Of a stretch of DNA of 64,000 nucleotides, positions 11,766 through 22,243 are shown piece after piece. The position numbers were made by a program, and so were the translations under genes. The notes below the pieces were generated by a model. That model saw only the letters and a list, made by a program, of their open reading frames with translations, did no database searches and was not told the DNA's origin. Within the stretch, counting starts at the first letter, position 1, and the number at the start of each line of letters is the position of its first letter. The DNA is from Melampsora larici-populina 98AG31. Taxonomy: Eukaryota; Basidiomycota; Pucciniomycetes; Pucciniales; Melampsoraceae. The stretch spans positions 1 to 64,000 of the forward strand of contig NW_006768816.1 of assembly GCF_000204055.1 (NCBI RefSeq). Reading direction: 5' to 3'.

Positions 11766-12240
11766 TAAGATGACAGTATTGATATCAGTTAACAGTATGA
11801 TCAAAATCTGAATTGAAAGATGAAAAACTCACTGATTCTTTTCGACACAAAAAGAATCAGAAAAGAGGAAAGAGAGAATTACCAATAGAGAAGGAAACCC
11901 CCAAAGAAATCCAGCCGCATCCCTTGATTCAACTTCCATGCATTAGCCCCTTTGTTAACCATCAGATTTGCTGCTAAGTCTTGCATCACATACAACCACT
12001 ACAGAACCATTTACCACCTCCATCCTTATCCATCACACTTACCAAAACAGGAAATGATCTTTGACCACACTCATCAAGATAGGATAGTATCTTAACATAA
12101 CCAACCTTAAATACATATTTGTTGCTGATGAGGTGGAAGATGGATTGTTTTAAGGTCTATTCTTAATTGGAGTTGATTCATAAAACAACTTGAAATGGAT
12201 TTTATAAGAAAATAACCACGTGGAAAGCCCCACTTTCTCA

Positions 12241-12330
12241 CTATGAGGCGTACAGGCCTTTGGGCGCGCCCACCTTGTTTCTGAGATGTTTAGGCGCGCC
12301 TTGCGCCCAGGCGCGTTATTTTTTTTGCGC
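12241..12330. mobile_element. Small GC-rich foldback insertion
   Basis: About 90 bp of GGCGCGCC-centred inverted repeats (TTGGGCGCGCCCA and AGGCGCGCCTTGCGCCCAGGCGCG) in otherwise AT-rich DNA. It interrupts the WRKY-GCM1 transposase frame just after a conserved ALSKLSG segment. No target duplication is defined. Confidence 0.45.
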
Positions 12331-12364
12331 CCCCATCCTGACAACTTTGACAGTGCCACATCCT

Positions 12365-14146
12365 TGTCGTGGCAGTTGAACACTTCCATGTATGCGTCCT
12401 GAAATCCAACTTTTTGAGCAAAAGATAAATCTACCACTTGTTCTACCATCATACCTTTGCTCTTCTCAGACGTATTTGTTTTTTGAATCTGCTGAATTAA
12501 ATTTTTGAAATGAACCTTGTACATAATGTTCAGCAGTGAGCCCATGAAGCCAAGAGAATAAGACCGGAACCCAGCGCTTGATGGTTTCACAGTATTTGGA
12601 AGTAGTTAATAGATAACATATTTTGAAAAATCTATATGTAATGTCGGAGAGAAGGCCACCGGTATAAGTGTCTGTTTTTTCATTGGGTTCCACTAACACT
12701 TCCGCCATCCAACCTGTTTGAAAGGTTATGTGTGCATCCGGGCCGGCCACAGATGACAAAACCACCTCGAGGCCTTTCCTGTTTCAAAAATATTGTTATG
12801 AGTTCGTGTTCATTTTTATTTGGAGTAGGTGACATTATGATGTAACTAATCATACCTTTCCCAATCCATAAATGTACATAGCCATTCATTGCCAGCTTCA
12901 GGATTGCGGGTGTTAGTCATTATACCGGCCTCAACAAGATATAATCTTTGCAGATACCCTAGACAATCCGTGTTTCCAAATGAGGAATGAATATTGGTGA
13001 CTGAATGAACTGGGTCATTGCCCACATGCGCCAGTCCAACCTAAATGATTGGTAGGATGAGACCCGGTCAGTATCAGATTACATGGATTGAAAGAAAGGG
13101 TCTTCACTGACATTCAGGCCTAAAGGTCCGGTCTTGGTGTCATTGATGACCCTATCTTTCACTTTGACTTTTGAAATAGGATCCGCCTTTTTGGACTCAG
13201 GCCACTCATGTTGGTGAGTCCCTTGATGACGCAGTAGGCCCCACTGTTTGTTTCCTTCCACATCCAACTCGGTATCAACTCAGCATTTAGCGTTGCATTT
13301 GATGTGTACTTGGTAGCCATTGCAAGCAGAGATTGGACAGCTTTTGCTGATGAATCTTTGTTGATAGAAAGAAATAAAATAAAAGAAAAAAACAAAAAAA
13401 AGTTGAGAATCAAAGCTGAAATATTAAGAAACAAAGCAGATGTCCATGTGGCCATACTGACCCTTCTTCCCCTTTGGTGATCTTTCTGGCTCCAGTTGGA
13501 GGGGAGCCTGCCAAAGGACAGTTTGCCTCGGAACATTTAATGACCCCCAAGCAGTAGTACCAACGAGTAATTCAAGTTTTCTTCTTGGTAGTTTCCAACT
13601 TCATGGTGTGAGTCCATGCAATAAAACGGAAATTTGACGCCGGAAAATCGGGGTCATTGACGTAAACTGTTTCTCCATTGGGATAGACAGGATACTCTTC
13701 TTTGTTGAGTTCGCATCCGTGGTCAATAAAGGTTTTATAGATGGATTTATCAGTCGGTAGATGAAGATTAATACGGTGTGGTTTGACGCTGTTTTCCGTT
13801 ATATCAGCTGGAAAACTTTGGCTTGCAATGGGAGAGGAAGCAATCTCAATCATGTCGAACTGAGGTAATAACAGAGATGGTGATATAGAGGATGATATAC
13901 TTGATTGAGACAACAAAGATGAGGTACTATATGTGGATTCAACTTCACAATCTGAGCTTGAAGATGTAAAAACAAAAGAACTTGAATCAAACTGATTATT
14001 GAGGGATATAATTCCTCCCTCATAACCAGTCTCTTCTTTGCGGAAATCATAGCGCAAGGTGGACATTGGTTCTTCTCAAGATGGAGACACATTGCGTTCA
14101 TTGGTAATGTAATGCCACCATCATAGCGTGATGTGGCGTGTCCCAT
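12365..14146 (-). pseudogene. Degenerate WRKY-GCM1 zinc-finger (MULE-like) transposase
   Basis: Pieces of one multi-exon gene read leftwards: a Ser-rich N-terminal region (14066 to 13572), a Cys segment with CLGVIKCSEANCPLAG, the RHQGTHQHEWPESKKADP block typical of WRKY/GCM1 zinc fingers linked to MULE-type transposases, HSSFGNTDCLGYLQRL, then DAHITFQTGWMAEVLV, GGLLSDITYRFF, KRWVPVLFSWLHGL and AQKVGFQDAYMEVF. From memory these follow the order of a transposase-like family repeated in rust genomes. In-frame TGA codons lie at 13572-13574 and 13280-13282, and a GC-rich foldback interrupts the 3' part, so it is not functional. The ATG at 14146 (MGHATSRYDGG) is a plausible start in another frame. 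Exon edges are approximate. Confidence 0.6.
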
Positions 14147-14618
14147 GGTTGACTTAAAATGAATGATCAGGACGCCTCATGAGAGCGCAAAAGAGTCAAA
14201 AGAGATGAAAGAGTCAAAAAAGGGAAAATGGAGATGGGGGAGAGACAGTGTAGAAGAAATATATGAGGAAGTTGGAATCCCTCTTTGGTAAATATGGTGG
14301 GAAATATGGCAAAATATATGGTGAAGTTGTTCAATATCGAAACAACTTCACACTGCCATCATCCACCCTCCGGTATCACGGATATGTGGGTAAATTGAGG
14401 TAATCTTGATATCCTGCCTTGATTTCGGTTAGTCCATATTTGGTTCCATGTTGCTTATGCAAGGGTTTGTTTGATTGATATATATGTTTGTTCTTCATGG
14501 GAATGTACGTCCATGGTTTGGTTTGAAGGGTGTGGTACGTGTCCGGTGTACGGTATGGTGATGGAAGCTGTGTAAATTTACTGATCAAGATTGACTTTTG
14601 GAAATTCACACCGTGCGC

Positions 14619-14899
14619 TTTTGCACCGGGAGGGGTCTGTGTCACCCGTCCCGGTGCAAAATTCAAAGCCCTGCGGGGGTCCCGTAATTGTACACTTTAA
14701 CTTATTACACAGTGTATTTCTGTGTAAACGTCAGTGTAAAATTACATGTCACTTCCGGGTACCCCACTTTTGCACTGACTTTTTTACACAGTGCTACTTT
14801 ACACAGACCAAAAAAAATGAAAATTGTGTAAAATTTGAAAACACAGCCCTGTTTTCAAATTTTACACAGAAACCTTACACCGCCCGACCCGGTGTAAAA
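14619..14899. mobile_element. Foldback/MITE-like element rich in GTGTAAAA words
   Basis: The left end TTTTGCACCGGGAGGGG pairs with the right end (reverse complement TTTTACACCGGGTCGGG). Inside is a perfect hairpin with 18-bp arms at 14825-14842 and 14851-14868 and an 8-nt loop, plus many GTGTAAA/TTTACAC words. A second, terminal palindrome TTTTGCACCGGGA / TCCCGGTGCAAAA lies at the left. No coding capacity. No target duplication found. Confidence 0.5.
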
Positions 14900-15674
14900 T
14901 TCTCCTACCCCATTCTTTATACTGAAAAAAGATTCTATACAACACAAATGCTACTTCTCAATATGACGTTTATTCAAATTCTCGTCTTGATTCAGTATTC
15001 CCGTACTTACTTAAGTTCCAGTGCTCTGAGGACATGGCACAGCCATTTTTGTAAAGCTTGTCACTCCAACTGTCATTTATAAATTGAAGAATTGAGTGAT
15101 CAAAACCTGATGAACATTTCAGATGTCCAATGGCTTTTAAGATTACCAGCACATCTCATGATTCTACCTAGCACTTTCAGACCTTTTCATGTAAAAAGTC
15201 AGGTTAAAACCACTTGATTGTTGGCTAGCAAACTTTGAAAGAATGGCTGCCCTTTTGTAAATAAACAATGTGACACCAGACGCACTCCAATTTGAATTGT
15301 AAAACTTGTAATGATCTCCACATATTTTTTTCAATCAAAGATAGTTGAAGAGAAATTTAAATCAAGATTTGTGATATATTGATTTCATACAAATGCACAA
15401 ATTTTCAAAAAGACACAACTCATCAACTTATAACAGAATGGGTTTTGCAAGTCAAACTTTTTGAATGAGAGTTTGAGTGAAAGAGAATTGAAACAAGAAG
15501 ATTCTAATGGTTTATATGATGATCAAATGAGAGAAAAAGTAAAGTTGAAATCTATTTACTATCTATTTAAGCATAAAAAAGCATGGAAATCGTACAGGTA
15601 ATTTCTCTTGTTGGTTCTTTTCAACAAAGTTTCACCTTCAAGACGATCTTTAAAGAAAGAAGGAATGAAAGAAA
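14900..15674. other. Gene-free 3' flank of the threonine aldolase gene
   Basis: AT-rich DNA with no open frame of note between the foldback element and the aldolase stop codon. The 3' UTR of the minus-strand aldolase gene must lie at its right end. Confidence 0.4.
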
Positions 15675-17747
15675 TCAATGGTAAGGTGAGAAAGTAGGTC
15701 TGATTTTGTTTTTCGTTTCATCATCTTTAATTTGTAAATTGCTGGTTTGTTGTTCTAATTTCATTTCAGAGATTAATGAAATTAATTCAAGAATTGCTTC
15801 TTCTTTAATTTGAATATGAATAATCATTCTTGATCCACCTAATCTAATCTTCTTAGATTGAGCACGTAAGATAAGTTGATTTAAATCGATACCTTTATAT
15901 AAACCAAAAACAAATCAATAAATTAGAGACACGATTTTAAGAAAAACAAGAAATACGGATCAAAGTCTAGGATTGACTAATGATTTAACTTACCTATAGA
16001 TGATGGATCAATAAAAACATGATTAGTTTCTACTGGAACTGGAATCTTGACACCTAATTTGATTAATTCATTTGATAAGAATTGAGCTAATTCATGAGTT
16101 TTGGATAAAGTTGGAAAATTGTTGATTATACAATAATCTGCTGCTGATACAATCGAACCACACTACGAACAAAACTCAAGAGACTTAGGATTTGAATGCT
16201 AAGAGATCGATCAGAAAGATAATTCGAATTTACTTGTCTAATCCCACCTCCAAACATTTTTCTAAACCATTTTGCTTTATTTATAAATGCACGTGGTCCT
16301 ACCAGAACACTGTTGGTTAAAACAAATCACAGAGTTAGTAGAAAGTAGAGAAATATAGAAAAATAAAACTTATTGACCTTCCAATAGGAGCACCAAGACC
16401 TTTACTTAAACACAAACTCATCGAATCAAATGGTTCACAAAGCTCTCCAATCGATTTCCCTGTCTATTGATATTCAAAAAAGAAATCATTTAGAAATATT
16501 TCTTGAATTGGATCGATTTTTTCTCTGTCGACATTGTTTTTTTTTCTGACTTACTTTAGCAGATACTTCCCAAATCCTTGCACCATCACAATGTAAAATT
16601 AATCCTAATTCATGTACATAATTTGAAATCTTGATGATTTCTTCTTGTGGTTGAATCAAACCTCTAATCGTATTTTCTAAGCAAACCAACTTAGTTGGAG
16701 CGAAATGAATATCATCACCTGTTTTTAAGAAACAAAAGAAAAACTCTCAGAATCGGAAGCTTAGTTTTGAATCAAGTCAAGCAGCTTACTTAGGACCAAC
16801 ATTGGTTTGATATCTTCTAATGTGATTGTATGACCATTTGAGGGTGCGACTGGGATGGTTGTGGCTTGTGAGTGAAAAGCTATACCTCCTGCTTCGTAGT
16901 TATGAATATGCGCTCTAGCATCACATAGTACAGAATGCTACATATATGGAAAGGTTCATACAAATCAGCTTAGGATTATATATGAAGAGAGATTGATGGT
17001 TTTAGAGGATCATGAGAATCAATCGGTTCACTTACAGGTGGCTGAGTCAACCAAGTTCGTATGGCTAATTGATTAGTCTGAGTTCGATTTCGAAAAGTTT
17101 GAATTCATAAAATCGATTTCAGTCACTCTTGTCTAATTCGATGTATGTTTTGACCGAATTTTTGTTTTTTTTTACAGACGGAAGTGTATGTACTGTGTGA
17201 TAAATTAAACTTACCATAGTACCACTAACACAAAACAAAGCGGCTTCTTTACCAGTCAATTGAGCCATTTTCTCTTGAAATTCAGTGGTCACTCGATCTT
17301 CCTACAAAAAATCAAGATTTCGTCAGGTTTTCCAGAAACATTCATTCTTCTGAATATTGATAGAAATTCAATGAAATTGATCTAGGACTTACTCCATAAA
17401 CATCATCACCAATTGAAGCATCTTTCATAAACTCAAACATATCTTCTGTAGGAGCAGTCATAGTATCACCTACATGAAGACAAAAAAAACGGACATATGT
17501 AAAAATAAGTCAAAGGTGAGAATGTTTTTCCCCCATCATTTCATTGAAGGAAATCTTTAGTAAAAAAAGAATGATCAGAAAAAGAAAAAGATCACAAACT
17601 ACGAAAGTCACGAGAGATTAAAAATCTTTTTTCTTCATTTGATTCAGGTTCGAATAAACCAGTTTGAGTAGGTGGAAGTGATGAAACTAATTTCTTGGTT
17701 GAATGTTTTCCATTGGTTAAAGTTGGTGTTGTTTGATTTTGAGTCAT
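15675..17747 (-). CDS. GLY1: L-threonine aldolase (PLP-dependent), ten exons, apparent 1-nt frameshift
   Basis: Cleaves threonine or allo-threonine to glycine and acetaldehyde in the cytosol using pyridoxal phosphate. Exons, transcript order: 17747-17600, 17469-17393, 17301-17215, 17077-17036, 16937-16790, 16718-16555, 16463-16378, 16309-16233, 16162-15994, 15892-15675, all with GT-AG introns and matching phases. Family landmarks are [83 protein letters not shown] and [11 protein letters not shown]; the Lys of the last (about residue 243) should hold PLP. In the 16309-16233 exon six A's (T6 at 16256-16261) stand where five are needed to read [12 protein letters not shown]. As written the frame breaks there, giving 1216 nt of exon instead of 1215, with everything downstream still conserved. 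This is either an assembly homopolymer error or a very recent mutation. The start is the first ATG before the conserved region. Confidence 0.88.
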
Positions 17748-19577
17748 GATGTGAGTGTTGTTTTTTTTTGCGTTGGTTGTAAAAAAGTCACAAAAGGATA
17801 TTTTTCTTCTTGCGATTGAATACGAATAGAGTTTAAGATTTGGGAGACAAAATGATGCTTTTTGAGGGTCGGATTTAGTGCGGGTGTGAGTGAGTTATAA
17901 AGCTCGGTGGTGATACGAAGTAGTAATGATGGATTTGAAATGACTGATTGAAATTTGACAAAGAAAGATAGGATAGTTTTTGTATCTCTAAGCCTAGAAT
18001 GAAGTGCGATAGAATGGAAGATGATAAACTATTGCTGCTAAAGATTGAATGATGAGAACTTATATATGCGATAATCTCGAAAACCTAAAATACTTATACT
18101 CGAAGAGATAATCTTGTGTAATCTGCTTTGAAAGAGTTGAAAGTGGATCAAGGTGTGCGAGGAAAAAGATGAAGCAGAGAGACGAAGAATGTTAAAGAGT
18201 AAGATGCAATGATTGGTTGATAGATGGATAAGACTCAAGAGGAGATAAAAAGTTGAAGTTGAGATATTTCTCAAATGGATGAATCGCGGTGGTACAAAAA
18301 AACTTCTTAAATCGGTGTCCCGTCAAACGGTAAGCCGAACCTGCCTTTTTCGACTCCTTGAACTCCTATAAACCCATAATCGATTCTTTTACACACCTCA
18401 TCCGAGCATCTGACATTTGTTTCATCAGCTGACGAGACCTGACGTTTTACAATCTTTGATCTGGTGACTTTGAAGGATGAGATTGTTTGTCGATCGAAGA
18501 TGATATCTAGTTCAAAAGATCATCGTGGGGTCACAAAATCTCGCAATCAGTACTCCACTTTTCAGGAACTTAGATCAAATCGTACACTCAGACCACAAAC
18601 TTACATCACAAAGTCCTGTCGTACCTTGCAGGCAGGTTTGAGACACGGCTCTGAAGATGGGGCTTGGGTAAGTTCTAGAAGGCAACTTCTAAAAGAAAAA
18701 AATGACTTTCAAGTTTTGGAGATGGTATCAAAATTACTTCAAATCAAGAAGTTTGATGAAAAAGAACGATCAAAAGATTAATCAATCAAATAGGAGTGAC
18801 GTTCTATGGCTACATTTCAACTTCAATCATTAGAATGGTATCATAATAATATCAATATCGACAAAATAAGCAAGTCAAACAATGAGATGACGCCTAAAGA
18901 GTCATAAATTAAAATCAGATGAGAGAAATTCGAAAGCCGTCTGACCAAAAAAATAGATCAACCAATCCCCAATTTGAAAGACGAAGAAGAAGACTAAAGA
19001 GATTGAAATGCAACTGAGAAAGACGAATATCCAACAAAGATTATACAACGCTGATATTGCAGAGTTGAGTTTAGCCGTTGAACAACTGCCTAGTAAGGAA
19101 ATTATTCTCTTGGAAAAAAACACAAAATTAAATGAGAATGGAAGGAAAAAAGAAATTCGAAAACACAACAAGATACATCATTATTCTTGTAGAAAAGCAC
19201 CCAAAGAAAGAAAATGAGACTCGAAAGAAATGAATGATTAGATTGTTATGCAAAATGGAATAAAGGATTGATGTCAAACAGGATTAAAACAGGGTGAGGT
19301 ATAATTTGAGTTCTTTCTTGAAGCAAGTTGATCCCCTTGAACTAAGACAAATCGTGAGATGAATCATCAATGGGCATAACTTATGCAAAAAATTGAGATA
19401 GACATGAAGAGATGGTAATAGAATAGTATTGAAATGAATAGAGAATCTTCGAAATTCTAGAATATGAAGTTGTCTTTGAGGATAATCAAGTTTAAAGTTG
19501 AAGATCACATCTCGAGCTGAGATCGCCAAGAAGCAAACTTGTCGCCAAAGATGATGATTGTTTCATTGAATTTGAGT
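17748..19577. other. Intergenic between two minus-strand host genes; weak ORFs only
   Basis: Holds the upstream region of the aldolase and the 3' flank of the DUF6533-like gene. A plus-strand frame at 18464-18781 (105 codons, first ATG near 18500, basic, ending KFDEKERSKD) could be an exon of a small gene, but I recognise no family and it lacks a convincing start. A Lys-rich frame at 19008-19217 is weaker still. No TATA-like element stands out. Confidence 0.35.
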
Positions 19578-21300
19578 TCAAAATGTTACTATGGGAGTCT
19601 TCCCTTGGGATTTGATCTTATAAGAATTACTCGGAACTATGTGAAAGATGCTCGGTTTACTTCTAGGAGATAGTTGAAGTTCTAAATCCCTGATAACGGA
19701 GCTTTCTCGACCTTGAACATATCTCTCTGAAGGATTTGGCCATCTAATCAAAGATGTTGTAGAATATTTTATACTTTCATCTAGGGTGTTATGAAAGACT
19801 TTGGGTTTGGTTTCACTCCTTGTTCTTGTACGTGTTGGATTTAATTGATAATGATGATTTGATTTTAATGGAAAGCTTTCGACTTGATTTTCTCTAGAAA
19901 TTCGAGTTGGATTAGATGGAATTGAAATCTCAGATTGATTATCTGAATTTGTTCTACTTCTATAATCTTTGTAATATAAATTTGAATCTTCATCACTTTG
20001 AATCGAATCATGACGATCAAATGAATTGAAATCAAAACTTGATATAATTTGAGATCTTGATTGATGTCGAACTTCAAACCAACTTGAAGTAGTAGATAAT
20101 CTGAATTGTCTTAGTCCATTTCCTAAAGCCCAAATTGATTTAGATCTTAAATTCTCTTTTTTGATTCCTAAATACATTCTACTGAATAAAACTTGAGTCA
20201 AGATTAAAGGTGGTATAAAGTTCATTAGTTTGTATTCGAATGATGAAGGTTGTAGGAACATAATTAAACTGATGATGTATAGAATTGATGTGGTGATAGT
20301 AAAGACCAAGTGATGGTAGGAGAGTGGTTTGTCGACGCTTCCTATGAGAATCCCATCAGTAGCTTTACCATGAGACCTCGTACTGTAGGAAGTGATGAGG
20401 AAGAATATTCTATATTTCCAATCAAAATGACAAAAGATATCTTAGAAATTGAACTACATCGTCAAAGATTGAGGACAAAAGACACTCACATGTGAAGCAA
20501 TATTGGACTTATGAATGATACAATGATTAGGATGGAAGTAGGCTTATGAAGGACAACTTCATTGGATGTGGTATAAGAGAGGAGGGCATTTTTATATTCC
20601 GTTCGAATCTCAACAAAGCATAATATCTATGCAAAACAGAAGCATCAGTTTGACTGCTGTTGTAAAAGTAAAAGTGAGAATCGGACTAACTTGAATTGCC
20701 AGATTGATGGCGGCGAAGAAAATGGATGTGTAAGGGATGATGGGTGTATTGGGATATAAAGTATTGATCCTAAATCAAAGAACACCCACATTAACCAATG
20801 CAATGGATTCAACCAGATAGGTAAAACTTACTGAACCACCAAGACTGAATGAACCCCAAGTAAACCAATTCCAAACAAAAGTGGAGTGAAGATTAACATT
20901 CCACTTGATAAGATCAAAGTATCAATCGTGAATGAATTGATCCAAAATCCAAGTCCAAAGAAACCAATCAAGAGAGTAAAATAACGATTCCAAAGGTAAA
21001 TTATCTTTGCAAATGTATTTGATACTCTCCAAACTAGATTTGTTTCGAGAAAAAAAGAAGAAGCAAAATCCCAAAATAATATCATTACACTGTGTAGATC
21101 ATACCATCAAATGGAAAAAAATATCAATACAAGTTTGTTGGGGTTGAATTTGATCTTCATCATGATCATTGGTCTGTTTTTTAAGAGAGAAATCTTTTGA
21201 CTTACCAACCGAAGAAATAACCATTTGAGATCTGTAAAAATGTGATTGAGATTGATTGCTTTGAATCCGATGAAGGATTTAGGAATTGATTGTCAATCAT
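19578..21300 (-). CDS. DUF6533-like multi-pass membrane protein
   Basis: A predicted seven-helix-type integral membrane protein of unknown function, of a kind common in basidiomycetes. Exons read 21300-21206 (ATG start, MIDNQFL...), 21089-20832, 20769-20691, about 20440-20377, and 20341-19578. The second exon carries the DUF6533-like signature LETNLVWRVSNTFAK followed by LWNRYFTLL, then two hydrophobic helices. The later exon has ITTSILYIISLIMFL and PPLILTQVLFSRMYLG helices and a long Ser/Thr-rich, Arg-rich cytoplasmic-type tail. The junction near 20376-20342 is unsure: either a 35-nt micro-intron or another frame choice. It is transcribed in the same direction as the aldolase, 1.8 kb upstream of it. 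Confidence 0.6.
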
Positions 21301-22017
21301 CTTTAATTCCTGAAAGCTGTCTTGTTTGAATCAACTAAATGAATTCAAAATATTGTGGATGAGATTCGAAAATGATGATGAAAAACCAGCATGTAGAGCT
21401 TCTTTTAAAGAAATCTCTAATGAGTATGATGCTGAAGAAAAGATTCTTTAAACAAAACTCAAACTTATCACGACATTCTTGAAGGAGAAAACGAATGACT
21501 GGAAATCAAATGCATGAAGGAATGAATGATTGCGGAAGGGTTTAAAATTTAATCAAACTCAGCTTTGATGATGTGATGATCGAAAACTAAAACCCAAAAT
21601 GAACTCTTAAACCAACTCAATTCATCTTCACTACATTCAATGTGGATTAGTGAAATTCAAATTAATCGATTCCATCATCATGACTCTCTTCTCAAGCGGT
21701 CAAGCATCCTCCACGCTTCATCTGGGATCTTGATGGGTTCAAGATCGATTGTTTTCTTTATTGCTGATATCAGACCATAATGATAGCTAATCTTACCGCG
21801 CTTCAGCAATTTTACTTGACGTTATTGGCACATAATGTGTCAGTAAAAATTGAAATCAAGACATGAGAATCGATCAGATCGCGCACATTAATTACTTACC
21901 GATTCAGTCACCATCATTGGTATTTCGTTTCTAATTAAAAGAACGATCATGAAAATCCCAAAGTTCAAATTCAATCACGGGATGACTCGGACCAGTTGAA
22001 GTGAACATACACCACGG
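21301..22017. other. Upstream region of the DUF6533-like gene, left flank of the LINE
   Basis: AT-rich non-coding DNA that should hold the promoter and 5' UTR of the minus-strand membrane-protein gene. It ends at the LINE target duplication. No gene seen. Confidence 0.4.
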
Positions 22018-22243
22018 GGCGGCTGGCACATTTTTTTTTTTTTTATTTCATTGTTTTAAGTGTTTTTGTAGCCGCTAGGCTATCAAACACTCTTATATGT
22101 CCAGCACCGGTAAAACCCCTCTGGCTGTGTCAGGGGAAAGGGTTGCTGTTGGCTGTTTCATCTATTTTACATGTTTGATAATAAAATTGTGGAGCAGGGC
22201 GATGAAGTATGTGGTGAAAAGAGTCTTAAATTGAGAGAAAATA

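Larger units (their letters stand above)
9560..12140. other. Long stretch without a confident gene
   Basis: AT-rich sequence with no recognisable transposase, polymerase or host family. It contains one weak Cys-rich frame (9872-10114) and one short direct-repeat pair (11459-11765), both listed separately. A hydrophobic frame at 10680-10877 has no supporting signal. Confidence 0.4.
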
